A stretch of 64,000 bases of DNA from Nocardioides sp. Lineage in GTDB: Bacteria; Actinomycetota; Actinomycetes; Propionibacteriales; Nocardioidaceae. The notes beneath the pieces were generated by a model. It was not told the origin of the DNA. It was given only the letters and a program-made list of their open reading frames with translations, and did not search any database. Positions 14,570-23,628 of the stretch are shown here, piece after piece. Position 1 is the first letter of the stretch; each line of letters opens with the position of its first letter. Where the stretch lies: positions 1 to 64,000 of the forward strand of contig JACJWV010000017.1 of assembly GCA_020636915.1 (NCBI GenBank), in the 5' to 3' direction. The position numbers and the translations under genes are program-made.

Positions 14570-17245
14570 TCAGACGGGGCGGCGCAGCCGCCGCGGCACG
14601 CCGGCGTCGAGGGCGGGCCCGTCCTCCAGGCGCACCTTCACGTCCACCAGGTGACAGCCGTCGGGGCCCACGACCACCGGGTTCAGGTCGACCTCGGCGA
14701 GCGAGGGCACGTCGTCGGCGAGCCGGCCCAGCCGCACGAGCAGGTCCTCCAGCCCCTGCACGTCGCCCGCAGGCGCACCACGGAAACCCTGGAGCAGCGG
14801 CCAGACCCGCAGCGAGCGGATCGCCCGGGCCGCGTCGCGCGGGGCCACCGGTGGGAGCAGGAACACGCGGTCGTCCCAGAGCTCGGTCGCCACTCCCCCG
14901 GCGCCGACCATGACCAGCGGACCGAACCGCGGGTCCCGGACGACGCCGAGCGCGATCTCGGTGCCGGTCACGACGGGCTGCACCAGCACCTCTGCGGGCG
15001 CTCCGACCTCCGCCTCGAACGCCGCGACCGCTCGGCTGACCGCGGTGCGGTTGCGCAGGCCGACCCGCACCAGGCCGAGCTCGGTGCGGTGCACCACGGT
15101 GTCGCCGGCTGCCTTGACGACCACCGGGAACCCGAGCTCGACCGCGGCTGCGACCGCCGCCTTCGCACCGACGGCGACCTGGCCCTGCGGAGCGAGGCCG
15201 TACTCGTCCAACAGGGAGCCGGCGGCGACCGCGTCCAGCCAGCCGTCACTCTCGTCACCCGACGAGCCCGCCACCAGCTCGCCGGCCGCGGTCCGGGCGC
15301 GGTAGGCGCGCTCAGGGTCACCGGGCAGGTCGGCGCGCTCCGGCTCGCGCCGCCACTCGTGGTACCAGGCGGCCCGCTCGAGCGCACGCAGGGCCGGCGT
15401 CGCAGCGCGGAAGATCGCCACCCCGTTGACGTCGGCGGGGTCGACCCGCAGCCCGCCCTGGGGCACGAGCAGCACCGGCTTGTCGGGGTAGCGGCGGCGT
15501 ACCTCGGGGAGCGCCGCCGCGGCACCGGAGGCGTTGCCGACCCGGGTCGGCACCAGCAGGACCAGCAGCGAGTCCACCTCGTCCGAGGCGAGCAGGAGGT
15601 CGGCCAGGGCCGCGATCGCGCGAGGTGTCGCCGCGGCGCCGGCGTCCACCGGGTTGCCGGTTCCCGCCGTGCCCGACACGTGGGCGGCGAGCCGGGTGCG
15701 CAGGTCGGCGGACAGCTCCGGCACGGACAGGCCGAACCCTTCGGCCGTGTCGGCCGCCAGCACCCCCATGCCGCCGGCGTTGGTGAGGACGGCGATCCGC
15801 CGCCCGGGGGGCAGCGGTTGCTTGCCGAGCAGGAGGGCGCACTCGGCCAGCTCCTCGGCCGAGTCACAGCCGACGACCCCGGCCTGCGCGAACAGGGCCC
15901 GGACGCCGACGAGCGGCGAGGCCGCGGCGGCGGTGTGGGAGCTCCCGGCCCGACGTCCGCCGGGCGACCGGCCGCCCACCACGGCGAGCAGCGGCTTGCG
16001 CTCGCTGAACTCCCGGGCGATGCGCGCGAACTTCGGGGCGTTCCCGAACGACTCGAGGTAGAGCCCCGCGGCCGTCACGTGCGGGTCGTCGCGCCACGCG
16101 GCGAGCAGGTCGTTGCCCGACACGTCGACCTTGTTGCCGAGCGAGACGAGCATCCCGACGCCCACGCCGAGCTGCCGGGCGAGGTCGGCGAGCACGATGC
16201 CGACGCCCCCGGACTGCGAGGCCAGCGCCAGGCCCCCTGCGGGCGGCACGAACCCGCTGAACGTCGCGTCGAGGCGGACGGCGGGATGGGTGTTGAGCAG
16301 GCCGAGGCAGTTGGGCCCGACCACCCGCATGCTGCTGGCCCGGGCCAGCTCGAGCAGCTCCTCCTGCAACCGGACGCCGCCCGCGCCGAGCTCGGCGAAG
16401 CCCGAGGACAGCACGATCGCACCCGGGCAGCCGACGGCGGCGGCCTCGCGCAGCACGTCGATGACCCGCTGCGCCGGCACCGCCACGACCACCAGGTCCG
16501 GCACGAGCGGCAGGTCGGCGAGGCGCCGGACGGCCGGCACGCCCTGCACGGCCTCGGCGGCGTGGTGGACGACGTGGACCGACCCGGTGAAGCCGCCGGC
16601 GACGATCGAGCGGAGCACGGCCGCGCCCACACCGCTGCCGTCGCGGCGCACCCCCACGACCACCACGGACCGGGGGCGCAGCAGGGGCGCGAGCGACCGG
16701 GCCTCCGCGATGCACTCGCGCTCGTCGGCGGCGCGCAGCGCCTCGTAGGACGCCGCGGTGTCCATCTCGACCAGGACGCACCCCGCCTCGGTGTGGTGGC
16801 TCACGTCGAAGCCGGCGTGCCGGAGCACCTCGAGCATCGGGCCGTTCTCGCTGAGCACCTCCGCGGTGAACCGCCTGATCCCGTGCTGGCGGCCGGCGGC
16901 CGCGAGGTGCTCGAGCAGCAGGCTGCCGATCCCGAGGCCGTGGCACTCGTCGGCGACCAGGAAGGCGATCTCGGCGGTGCCGTCCTCGAGCGGCTCGGCC
17001 GTGCCGAGCGCGACGAGCTTCCCCTGCCACTCGGCGACCAGGGCGAGGGTGTCGGGGCTGGCGAGCACGTGGGCGACGTACTGGTGGCCGGCCACCCGGC
17101 TGGCCGAGAAGAAGCGCATGCGCACGTTGTCGGGAGCAACCTGGTCGTGCAGCGCGATCAGCGCCGGGCCGTCGTCCGCCGCGACCGGCCGGATCGAGGC
17201 CACCGACCCGTCGGTGAGCAGGACGTCGGCGTGCTCGCGGTTCAC
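14570..17245 (-). CDS. GNAT acetyltransferase fused to ADP-forming acyl-CoA synthetase
   Basis: 891 residues. An N-terminal GNAT domain (about 5-165; ADECHGLGIGSLLLEHLAAA is the acetyl-CoA loop) is followed by a CoA-binding Rossmann domain (PRSVVVVGVRRDGSG), succinyl-CoA-ligase-like domains with GPNCLGLLN and the phosphohistidine loop AGSSHTAAAAS, and a C-terminal ATP-grasp domain. The parts are those of PatZ/Pka-type protein acetyltransferases, but with GNAT at the N-terminus as in many actinobacteria. It may acylate proteins, make acyl-CoA, or both. GTG 17245 is preferred because GGAGGATGG precedes it; the frame is open to 17326. A possible DevR half-site (17282-17295) lies 43 bp upstream. 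Confidence 0.85.
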   Translation of the reverse strand: MNREHADVLLTDGSVASIRPVAADDGPALIALHDQVAPDNVRMRFFSASRVAGHQYVAHVLASPDTLALVAEWQGKLVALGTAEPLEDGTAEIAFLVADECHGLGIGSLLLEHLAAAGRQHGIRRFTAEVLSENGPMLEVLRHAGFDVSHHTEAGCVLVEMDTAASYEALRAADERECIAEARSLAPLLRPRSVVVVGVRRDGSGVGAAVLRSIVAGGFTGSVHVVHHAAEAVQGVPAVRRLADLPLVPDLVVVAVPAQRVIDVLREAAAVGCPGAIVLSSGFAELGAGGVRLQEELLELARASSMRVVGPNCLGLLNTHPAVRLDATFSGFVPPAGGLALASQSGGVGIVLADLARQLGVGVGMLVSLGNKVDVSGNDLLAAWRDDPHVTAAGLYLESFGNAPKFARIAREFSERKPLLAVVGGRSPGGRRAGSSHTAAAASPLVGVRALFAQAGVVGCDSAEELAECALLLGKQPLPPGRRIAVLTNAGGMGVLAADTAEGFGLSVPELSADLRTRLAAHVSGTAGTGNPVDAGAAATPRAIAALADLLLASDEVDSLLVLLVPTRVGNASGAAAALPEVRRRYPDKPVLLVPQGGLRVDPADVNGVAIFRAATPALRALERAAWYHEWRREPERADLPGDPERAYRARTAAGELVAGSSGDESDGWLDAVAAGSLLDEYGLAPQGQVAVGAKAAVAAAVELGFPVVVKAAGDTVVHRTELGLVRVGLRNRTAVSRAVAAFEAEVGAPAEVLVQPVVTGTEIALGVVRDPRFGPLVMVGAGGVATELWDDRVFLLPPVAPRDAARAIRSLRVWPLLQGFRGAPAGDVQGLEDLLVRLGRLADDVPSLAEVDLNPVVVGPDGCHLVDVKVRLEDGPALDAGVPRRLRRPV

Positions 17246-17337
17246 GTCTCCATCCTCCGATCGGCCCGTGGACGGTCCCCAGAGGCGTAGGTCCTCCCGG
17301 GGGGGCCCCGGAAGGCTCCCGGACATCAGGGCAGAAC

Positions 17338-17367
17338 GCGGCCCCCGCGCGGGGGCACGGGGGCCGC
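17338..17367. terminator. GC-rich hairpin downstream of the Hsp20 gene
   Basis: GCGGCCCCC (17338-17346) and GGGGGCCGC (17359-17367) form a perfect 9-bp stem with a 12-base loop, 22 bp after the Hsp20 stop. There is no T-run on either side, so a terminator role is only likely, not certain. Confidence 0.45.
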
Positions 17368-17389
17368 TCGCCTCGGCGGGTCCCGCCGG

Positions 17390-17797
17390 TCACTCGACCG
17401 GCGGCTCCCGGTGCGTGATCGGGACTTTCGCCGAGGCGAGGCGGGCGGTCAGCGGCATCGTGACGGTCAGGACGCCGTCGCGGTAGGTCGCCTCCACGTC
17501 CGCCGGCGTGGTTCCTGGCGGCAGCGACACGATGCGCTCGAAGCTGCCGTAGCGGATCTCGGTGCGGTGCTCGTCGTGCTCCTCGGACCTGCGCTGCCCG
17601 CGCAGCCGCAGCATCGTGCCCTCGACCGTGAGTTCGATGTCCTTGGCGGGGTCGACCCCCGGCAGGTCGGCACGCACCACCCGGCGGTCGCCCTCGACGT
17701 ACTCCTCCAGCCGCACGTCCGGGCCCGGTCCTGCTCCCATCCAGCTCATCAGCTCGTCAACCAGCGCCTGGCCGCTGCGCTGAACGGTGCCACTCAT
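17390..17797 (-). CDS. Hsp20 / alpha-crystallin small heat-shock protein
   Basis: 135 residues. After a short N-terminal arm, the alpha-crystallin domain runs from about 35 to 125: DRRVVRADLPGVDPAKDIEL, then LRLRGQRRSEE, then YGSFERIVSLPPG and the closing DGVLTVTMPL. The C-terminal anchor is the short VPI (IxI/V-like) motif. Such proteins form oligomers that hold unfolding proteins; the mycobacterial HspX/Acr relative is a hallmark of the DosR regulon. ATG 17797 is preferred for GAGGAGAGGAGC just upstream. A partial DevR-like site (17823-17836, reading GGGACCGAAGCAGA leftwards) lies close upstream. The gene is downstream of the DUF1918 and membrane-protein genes on the same strand. Confidence 0.9.
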   Translation of the reverse strand: MSGTVQRSGQALVDELMSWMGAGPGPDVRLEEYVEGDRRVVRADLPGVDPAKDIELTVEGTMLRLRGQRRSEEHDEHRTEIRYGSFERIVSLPPGTTPADVEATYRDGVLTVTMPLTARLASAKVPITHREPPVE

Positions 17798-17909
17798 GCT
17801 CCTCTCCTCCTCCGATGCTCGATCTGCTTCGGTCCCAGCACACCGCCGGACGGCGTGCGGAGACAGAGGAGAAGGTCCTGCGGACCCGCTGACCCGGGTC
17901 ACGTCGGGC

Positions 17910-18143
17910 TCAGCCGCGGGCCGTGGTCCCCTCGAGGTCGTACTCGGCGGGGTAGGACGGACCGGAGTGCTCGACCACGGAGTCGGCGCGGGGGAAGAGC
18001 ATCTCCTCCTCGCCGGAGTCCGACCACCGCACCCAGTACGGCGGGTGGCCGTCGTCGTGCTCGCCCTCGATCACCTCGGCGTCGCGCGGGGTCTCGGCGG
18101 CCTCGCTGGGCACGTAGATCCGGTCACCCTTGAACGCATACAT
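17910..18143 (-). CDS. DUF1918 domain protein (second copy)
   Basis: 77 residues. GDRIYVPSEA, GEHDDGHPPYWVRWSDSGEE and MLFPRADS match the first DUF1918 copy at 6035-6229 position for position, with an extra 13-residue tail. It is a small soluble protein of unknown function. It sits between a membrane protein gene (ends 18212) and Hsp20 on the same strand, so the three probably form one unit driven by the DevR-type box at 18808-18821. Confidence 0.85.
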   Translation of the reverse strand: MYAFKGDRIYVPSEAAETPRDAEVIEGEHDDGHPPYWVRWSDSGEEEMLFPRADSVVEHSGPSYPAEYDLEGTTARG

Positions 18144-18211
18144 CGTCCGTGTCCTCCATCAGCTTCCTTGCAGCCCGGGGCGCATCTCGCCCCGGAAGTC
18201 GTCGGGTCCCC

Positions 18212-18772
18212 TCACCGGTCCTGCGGCTCGCGCCAGCCCGAGCGCACCAGCCACTCCGCGAACCGGTCCGGGTCGCGCCGCTCGAGCTCGTCGAGCAGCG
18301 CCGACCGCTCCTGGACCAGCAGCAGCGCCGACGCGACGGGGGTCGACCGGTCCTGCAGGGCGTCGGTCGTCCACCGCCAGCGGCGGGCGAGGTCGCGGTC
18401 GGAGAGCATCCCCGGGACGTCGGCCTCGGCCACCGGGTGCGCCTTGCGGTACGACGCGAGCGCGAGGTCGAGCAGCGGCGGGCAGGAGACGCCGACGAGG
18501 ATGAGCAGCGGCAGCGTCCAGGCGCCGACCACGGGCGGCAGCCCGATGATGAGCAGGCCCGCCACGCCGAACCACAGCGTGCACTCGACCATCGCACGCG
18601 GCCGCAGCCGCGGCTCCTCGACCCAGCTGAACCCGAACAGGGCGCCCAGGCAGGCGAAGGCGGCCGACGTGCCGAGGGTGGCCAGCCAGCCGACCCCGGC
18701 GATCCCGATGATGCCTGCGGCGACGGCGACGAGCAGCACCACGCTGCGCCACACGCTCCGGTATGCCCTCAT
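18212..18772 (-). CDS. MRAY-type membrane protein with conserved C-terminal helical motif (copy 1)
   Basis: 186 residues, unknown function. Four membrane segments fill about residues 9-105. The cytosolic tail carries DRDLARRWRWTTDALQDRST then LLLVQERSALLDELERRDPD. The gene at 26764-27441 has the same MRAY start, the same four-helix layout and the same tail (DRELERRWHVTSARL...LVAERVLLLDEIERRNPEHF), so the two are paralogues. ATG 18772 (MRAY) is chosen over ATG 18790: the paralogue supports it, and the DevR-type box 18808-18821 is then centred exactly 42.5 bp upstream, with GTGGAGGT directly before the ATG. The upstream region is divergent from ctpF. A regulatory or scaffold role is possible; none can be assigned. 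Confidence 0.75.
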   Translation of the reverse strand: MRAYRSVWRSVVLLVAVAAGIIGIAGVGWLATLGTSAAFACLGALFGFSWVEEPRLRPRAMVECTLWFGVAGLLIIGLPPVVGAWTLPLLILVGVSCPPLLDLALASYRKAHPVAEADVPGMLSDRDLARRWRWTTDALQDRSTPVASALLLVQERSALLDELERRDPDRFAEWLVRSGWREPQDR

Positions 18773-18807
18773 ACCTCCACGGTCCTCCATGGCGGTCCCG
18801 TGCGGCA

Positions 18808-18821
18808 GGGACCATCGGGCC
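18808..18821 (-). promoter_or_regulatory. DevR-type box at -42.5 of the leftward MRAY-Hsp20 unit
   Basis: Read on the + strand as GGGACCATCGGGCC; its centre is 42.5 bp from the ATG at 18772. A GACCGT hexamer lies at -12 to -7 of that start. A separate box for the rightward gene follows 21 bp away. Confidence 0.65.
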
Positions 18822-18828
18822 CGCCCCG

Positions 18829-18842
18829 GGGGACTTCGGCCC
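18829..18842 (+). promoter_or_regulatory. DevR-type box at -42.5 of ctpF-like gene
   Basis: GGGGACTTCGGCCC, centred 42.5 bp before the ATG at 18878. CAGCGT lies at -12 to -7 and GTGGAGAC directly precedes the ATG, leaving no properly spaced Shine-Dalgarno sequence. Confidence 0.7.
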
Positions 18843-18877
18843 TAGGTGTCGTGGTGCCGGTGGGCCAGCGTGGAGAC

Positions 18878-21595
18878 ATGACGGTCGGACCCGTTCCCGA
18901 CCTGCTGCTCGCGCCCCTGCCCGACGTGCTCGCGGGTCTGCGCACCTCCGCCGACGGGCTCACCGCCGACGAGGCGGCCGCGCGACTCGCGCGGGACGGG
19001 CCCAACGAGCTCACGGCCCGTCCCGGGCCGTCGTTCCTCTCCCAGCTGGTGCGCCAGCTGGTGCACCCGCTCGCCCTGCTCCTCTGGCTGGCGGCCGGGC
19101 TGTCGCTGGCCACGGGCGCCGTCACCCTGGGGGTGGCGATCCTGCTGGTCATCGCCCTCAACGCGGGGTTCGCGCTCATCCAGGAGCGGCACGCCGAGCA
19201 CGCGGTCGCCGCGCTGAGCAGCTATCTCCCGCAGCAGGCGGTCGTCGTGCGCGAGGGGCGCCAGGCACGGGTCGAGGCGCGGCTGATCGTGCCCGGTGAC
19301 GTCCTCGTCGTCGAGGAGGGCGACGCGATCTGCGCGGACGCGAAGCTGCTGTCGGGTGCCGTCGAGGTCGACCTGTCCGCGGTGAGCGGGGAGTCGGTGC
19401 CCGTCGTCCGCACGGCGGACGTCGAGGGCCCTCCGGCCACCCGGGTCATCGACGCCGCGGACGTCCTGCTCTCCGGCACCACCTGCACCTCGGGCGAGGC
19501 CCAGGCGGTCGTGGTGGCGACCGGGATGGCCACCGAGCTCGGCCGGATCGCCGGGCTCAGCGGACGGACCGAGCCCGAGCCCAGCCCGCTGGAGCTGCAG
19601 GTACGGCGCGTCGCGTGGCTCATCGCGGCCGTCGCGGTGGGTGTCGGGGTGGCGTTCCTGCCCCTCGGCATGCTCGCCGGCCTGTCGCTGGCCGACGCCG
19701 CGGTGTTCGCCATCGGCCTGCTGGTCGCCAACGTGCCCGAGGGCCTGCTGCCGACCATCACCCTGGCCCTGGCCGTCGGGGTGGCCGACCTGGCCCGTCG
19801 GGGCGGGCTGGTCAAGCGGCTCAGCGCCGTCGAGACCCTCGGCTCGACCGACGTCATCTGCACGGACAAGACCGGCACCCTCACGCAGAACCGGATGCGC
19901 CGCCACAGCACCTGGGACGCGACGGGACGCCACTCCCCCGACCCGCTGGTCCGGGCCGCGCTGGCGCGGGTGCTCGGGTCGTGCACCACCGCCGACGTCT
20001 CGTCCGGCATCGGCGACCCCACCGAGCTGGCGCTGCTCGAGACGGCCGCGGAGCTCGACCAGGGGACGCCCCCGGTCGAGCGCCGGGAGGCGACGTACCA
20101 CTTCGACCCCCGGCTGCGGCTGATGTCGGTGATCGTGCCCGACGCCGACGGCGACGACCTGATCCTCACCAAGGGCGCCCCCGAGGCGGTCCTGGCCCGA
20201 TCGACCGCCGTGCTGCTGCCGGACGGCGGCCGCGCCCAGCTCGAGCCGGCGGCCCGCGAGGCGCTCACCCGGCGGCTGGCCGACCTGGCGGGCCGGGGCC
20301 TGCGGCTGATCGCCTGCGCCTGGCGCGACATCCCGCCCCCGGGCGGGCCACCCGAGCGTGCGGAGGTGGAGCGGGACCTGGTGCTCATCGGGTTCGTGGC
20401 GCTCACCGACCCGGTGCGCGACGCCGTCCCGGACGCGGTGCAGCAGGCCCACGCCGCCGGTCTCACCGTGCACGTCATCACCGGCGACAACGGGGCGACG
20501 GCAGCCGCGATCGCCGGGTCCGCGGGCATCGGCGGCCCCGGCCACCCGGTCGTCGTGACCGGCACCGAGCTCGAGGCGATGGACGATGCCGCCCTGGCGG
20601 GCGTGCTCGACAGCGGCTCGGAGATCGTCTTCGCGCGCAGCTCCCCCGAGGACAAGCTGCGCATCGCCGGCCGGCTCCAGGGCTCCGGGCACGTGGTCGC
20701 GATGACCGGGGACGGGGTCAACGACGCGCCCGCGCTGCGCCGGGCCGACATCGGCATCGCGATGGGCCGCGGCGGCACGGACGTCGCCCGCGAGGCGGCG
20801 ACGATGGTGCTCACCGACGACGACTTCGCGACGATCATCAAGGCGATCGAGGCCGGACGCCGCGTCTACGACAACGTGCGCAAGTTCATCCTCTACATCT
20901 TCGCCCACGCGGTGCCCGAGATCGTGCCGTTCCTGCTCTTCGCGCTGTCCGGGGGCGCGGTCCCCCTCGGGCTGACGGTGGTGCAGATCCTGATGATCGA
21001 CCTCGGCACCGAGACCCTCCCGGCCCTCGCCCTGGGCCGCGAGGCCGCGGAGCCGGGACTCATGGCGCGGCCGCCGCGACGCCGCAGCGAGGGCATCATC
21101 ACCCGGCGGATGCTGGTCCGCGCCTGGGCGGTCCTCGGCCTGACCTCGGCGGTGCTGGTCGTCGCCGGCTTCGGGTGGGTGCTGTGGTCGGCCGGGTGGC
21201 GGCCCGGCGACCCCGTGGGCGCCGGCACCCCACTCCACGAGACCTACCTCCGCGCGACGACGATGACCTTCGTCGGCATCGTCGCCTGCCAGATCGGCAC
21301 GGCGCTCGCGGCCCGCACCGACCACGTGTCGCTCTTCTCGGTCGGCGTGCTCACCAACCGGCTGCTGCTGGCCGGCATCGCGTTCGAGCTCGCGCTGACC
21401 GCCGTCGTGGTCTACCTCCCCGCCGCGCAGCTCGTGCTCGACACGCGGGCGCTGCGGCTCCCCGAGCTCCTCGTCCTGGCCTGCTTCCCGGTGGTCGTCT
21501 GGGCCGTCGACGAGCTCTACCGGCTCGTCGGCCGGCGGCGCGCGGCGCGAGCCGCCACCGCGACCGTCGCGGCCGGTCCGGCTCTCGCCGGCTGA
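18878..21595 (+). CDS. ctpF: P-type cation-transporting ATPase, CtpF-like
   Basis: 905 residues, the same length as recalled for M. tuberculosis CtpF, a DosR-regulon member reported to export calcium. An N-terminal cation-ATPase domain (PNELTARPG) is followed by the actuator domain with SGES (about 169-172), the membrane motif NVPEGLLPT (ion-site PEGL, as in type II pumps), phosphorylation motif DKTGTLT (Asp330), the KGAPE nucleotide-binding loop and the hinge TGDGVNDAPALRRADIGIAM (about 609-628). A C-terminal set of membrane helices completes it. PEGL rather than CPC argues against a heavy-metal pump. ATG 18878 fits the DevR-type box at -42.5 and suggests a leaderless transcript. It probably exports Ca2+ or another alkali/alkaline-earth ion. 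Confidence 0.88.
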   Translation: MTVGPVPDLLLAPLPDVLAGLRTSADGLTADEAAARLARDGPNELTARPGPSFLSQLVRQLVHPLALLLWLAAGLSLATGAVTLGVAILLVIALNAGFALIQERHAEHAVAALSSYLPQQAVVVREGRQARVEARLIVPGDVLVVEEGDAICADAKLLSGAVEVDLSAVSGESVPVVRTADVEGPPATRVIDAADVLLSGTTCTSGEAQAVVVATGMATELGRIAGLSGRTEPEPSPLELQVRRVAWLIAAVAVGVGVAFLPLGMLAGLSLADAAVFAIGLLVANVPEGLLPTITLALAVGVADLARRGGLVKRLSAVETLGSTDVICTDKTGTLTQNRMRRHSTWDATGRHSPDPLVRAALARVLGSCTTADVSSGIGDPTELALLETAAELDQGTPPVERREATYHFDPRLRLMSVIVPDADGDDLILTKGAPEAVLARSTAVLLPDGGRAQLEPAAREALTRRLADLAGRGLRLIACAWRDIPPPGGPPERAEVERDLVLIGFVALTDPVRDAVPDAVQQAHAAGLTVHVITGDNGATAAAIAGSAGIGGPGHPVVVTGTELEAMDDAALAGVLDSGSEIVFARSSPEDKLRIAGRLQGSGHVVAMTGDGVNDAPALRRADIGIAMGRGGTDVAREAATMVLTDDDFATIIKAIEAGRRVYDNVRKFILYIFAHAVPEIVPFLLFALSGGAVPLGLTVVQILMIDLGTETLPALALGREAAEPGLMARPPRRRSEGIITRRMLVRAWAVLGLTSAVLVVAGFGWVLWSAGWRPGDPVGAGTPLHETYLRATTMTFVGIVACQIGTALAARTDHVSLFSVGVLTNRLLLAGIAFELALTAVVVYLPAAQLVLDTRALRLPELLVLACFPVVVWAVDELYRLVGRRRAARAATATVAAGPALAG

Positions 21596-21961
21596 GGCTG
21601 CCTGCGGGCGCCGTTTCCCGTTCCATCGCGCTCTTGCGACGCACCCGTGGGTGGCTGGTGGGGCGGCCGCCCGCGCCACCACCATGGTCCCCGAAGTCTC
21701 AGCGGTCACACCAGCCACACCTGGTCGAACCAGTCGGCGGAAACCCGCACGACACGCCGCCCCGGCCCGGCGTGTGGTGCGGGTTTCCCCGGGCAGGTGT
21801 CGACAACGAGGACCAACGGACCACCCCCAGGCCGGGAGACCGCGCCGACACCTGCGGGCCGTCCCCGCCTCGTCGGCCTGTCGGTCGCAACCCCGTGGCA
21901 CCCCCAGCCCACCGTCGCCGGCCCTGGTCACGAGACCCACGGATGCAGCAGGACAATCGCG
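21596..21961. other. Gene-free 366-bp stretch between convergent genes, with strong inverted repeats
   Basis: No convincing gene. The left arm GGAAACCCGCACGACACGCCG (given as 21739-21759; key ends GGAAACCC and CGCCG) pairs with 21768-21788 over 20 of 21 positions, with an 8-base loop. A second pair CAGGTGTCG (21794-21802) / CGACACCTG (21846-21854) lies to its right, and CTGGT-CGA-ACCAG (21721-21733) to its left. The position between ctpF and the beta-CASP gene fits a two-way transcription barrier; there is no T-tract. Confidence 0.6.
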
Positions 21962-23341
21962 TCAGTCCAGCCGCACGACCTCGCCCAGTCGCGGGACGAC
22001 CGCCGTCCACCCCAGCTCCGCCCGGATCCGGGCAGCCAGGTGGGACGAGCCGTGCTCCTCGCCGTGCACGACGTACGCCGTCCGTGGGGGCTCGGGTGCG
22101 GTGGCCAGCCAGGCCAGGAGCTCGTCGCCGTCGGCGTGGACCGAGAAGTCGGGGTCGTCGACGACCTCGGCGCGCACCGGGACGTACCGCCCGTGGATCT
22201 TGAGCTGGGTCGCCCCGTCGAGCAGCTGCCGGCCCCGGGTGCCGATCGCCTGGTACCCGGTCAGCACCACGCAGTTGCGCGGGTCCGGGAGCTGCTCGGC
22301 GAGGTGGTGCACCACCCGTCCGCCGGTCGCCATCCCGGAGGCCGACACGACGATGCACGGCGCGGTCGGGTTGTTCAGCCGGATCGACTCGGCCGCGTCG
22401 GCGGCCGGTCGCACGTGCAGGGCGTCGAGGGCGACCAGCAGCTCGCGCGCCTCGGGCCGCAGCTGCGGCGACCCCCCGACCACGGCACGGCGGTAGACCT
22501 CCAGCGTCGCCAGGGCCATCGGGCTGTCCAGGAAGACGGGCACCCTCGGGACCTCCCCCGCCGCGACCAGCCGGTGCAGCTCCATCAGCACCAGCTCGGT
22601 CCGGTCCACGGCGAACGCGGGCACCAGCACGCAGCCGCCGCGCCCCACCGTGCGGCGCACCGCGTCGGCGAGCAGGTGCGGCTGTGCGGGTTCGTGGGTC
22701 CGGTCGCCGTACGTCGACTCCACGACGACCGTGCCCGTCGCCGGCACCGGCGCGGGCGGGCGCAGCAGCGGGTGGCGCGGACGGCCGAGGTCGCCGCTGA
22801 CGACCAGGCGCTCGCCGTCGACGTCCAGCACCGCCGACGCGGACCCGAGGATGTGCCCGGCGGGCTGGAGCGTGGCCGTGACGCCGGGCAGCAGCCGGGT
22901 CTCCTCGCCGTACCCGACCGGATCCACCAGCGCCAGGGTGCGCTCGACGTCGGCGGCGTCGTAGAGCGGGAGCGCGGGCCGGTGCTTGGAGAAGCCGCGC
23001 TCGTTGGCGTGCCGGGCGTCCTCCTCCTGCAGGTGGGCGCTGTCGCGGAGCACGATCGCCACCAGCTCAGCGGTGTCGGGCGTGCAGACGATCCGCCCGG
23101 TGAACCCGTCGCGCACCAGGCACGGCAGGTAGCCGCAGTGGTCGAGGTGGGCGTGCGTGACGACGACGGCCGCCAGCGACGCGGCGCCATCGTCGGGCAC
23201 CCAGTTGCGCCGGCGCAGGTCGACCGGACCCTGGTAGAGGCCGGCGTCGACGAGCACCGAGCCGCCGGCGGCGTCGATGCGGAACCGGCTGCCGGTCACG
23301 GTCCCGGCCGCCCCCAGGAAGGTGAGCGTGGGGCTGGTCAT
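21962..23341 (-). CDS. MBL-fold / beta-CASP ribonuclease-type hydrolase
   Basis: 459 residues. Metallo-beta-lactamase motifs are in order: THAHLDHCG (HxHxDH), QPAGHILGSA, SGDLGRPRHP, then the beta-CASP region with VVSASGMATGGRVVHHL and GYQAIGTRGRQLLDG, and finally the RNA-specificity motif FSVHADGDELLAW. This arrangement is that of CPSF-73-like / 3'-processing exonucleases and endonucleases acting on RNA, with two zinc ions. A role in RNA turnover during dormancy is an inference from the DevR-type box at 23377-23390, centred 42.5 bp before ATG 23341. No Shine-Dalgarno sequence precedes that ATG, and the frame is open upstream to 23383 with no better start. Confidence 0.85.
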   Translation of the reverse strand: MTSPTLTFLGAAGTVTGSRFRIDAAGGSVLVDAGLYQGPVDLRRRNWVPDDGAASLAAVVVTHAHLDHCGYLPCLVRDGFTGRIVCTPDTAELVAIVLRDSAHLQEEDARHANERGFSKHRPALPLYDAADVERTLALVDPVGYGEETRLLPGVTATLQPAGHILGSASAVLDVDGERLVVSGDLGRPRHPLLRPPAPVPATGTVVVESTYGDRTHEPAQPHLLADAVRRTVGRGGCVLVPAFAVDRTELVLMELHRLVAAGEVPRVPVFLDSPMALATLEVYRRAVVGGSPQLRPEARELLVALDALHVRPAADAAESIRLNNPTAPCIVVSASGMATGGRVVHHLAEQLPDPRNCVVLTGYQAIGTRGRQLLDGATQLKIHGRYVPVRAEVVDDPDFSVHADGDELLAWLATAPEPPRTAYVVHGEEHGSSHLAARIRAELGWTAVVPRLGEVVRLD

Positions 23342-23376
23342 GCCACGAGCGTCCGTCCGCCGCCGTCCCCCCGTCA

Positions 23377-23390
23377 GGGCCATTGGTCCC
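23377..23390. promoter_or_regulatory. DevR-type box between divergent genes
   Basis: GGGCCATTGGTCCC, a strong dyad. Its centre is 42.5 bp from the leftward start at 23341 (GACGCT at -12 to -7) and 65.5 bp from the rightward ATG at 23449, so one site may serve both transcripts. Confidence 0.7.
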
Positions 23391-23448
23391 GCTCGGCTCC
23401 CGTCCCTGGACTCTCCCGCGCCGGGCGCCGCGGCTGCACCGTGACGTC

Positions 23449-23628
23449 ATGCGCACCGAGGACCGGCGAGAGATCCCCGACCCGTTCGTGGCGCGCCACC
23501 GCGTCGTCGGCTCCGTCCTCCTCGTGCTCGCGCTCGTCGCGTTCGGGGTGGTCGTCGGGCTCGCGGTCGGGTCCGTCGTCGCGCGTATCCTCGACCTCGT
23601 GCTCGGCATCGTCGGCGGCGCGTCGTGA
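23449..23628 (+). CDS. Small single-pass membrane protein
   Basis: 59 residues, MRTEDRREIPDPFVARHR followed by a long hydrophobic stretch (about 19-57: VVGSVLLVLALVAFGVVVGL and onwards) that could cross the membrane once or twice. No family was recognised. It starts at ATG 23449; the frame is open upstream without better starts. The stop overlaps the GTG of the alcohol dehydrogenase gene, indicating coupled expression. A DevR-type box lies 65.5 bp upstream. Confidence 0.6.
   Translation: MRTEDRREIPDPFVARHRVVGSVLLVLALVAFGVVVGLAVGSVVARILDLVLGIVGGAS

Noticed and set aside
13043..17290. 1415-codon open frame on the plus strand
   Set aside because: It spans the GltD-like gene and runs opposite the acyl-CoA synthetase fusion, both with clear motifs; its sequence is Arg/Gly/Pro-rich without any recognisable fold.
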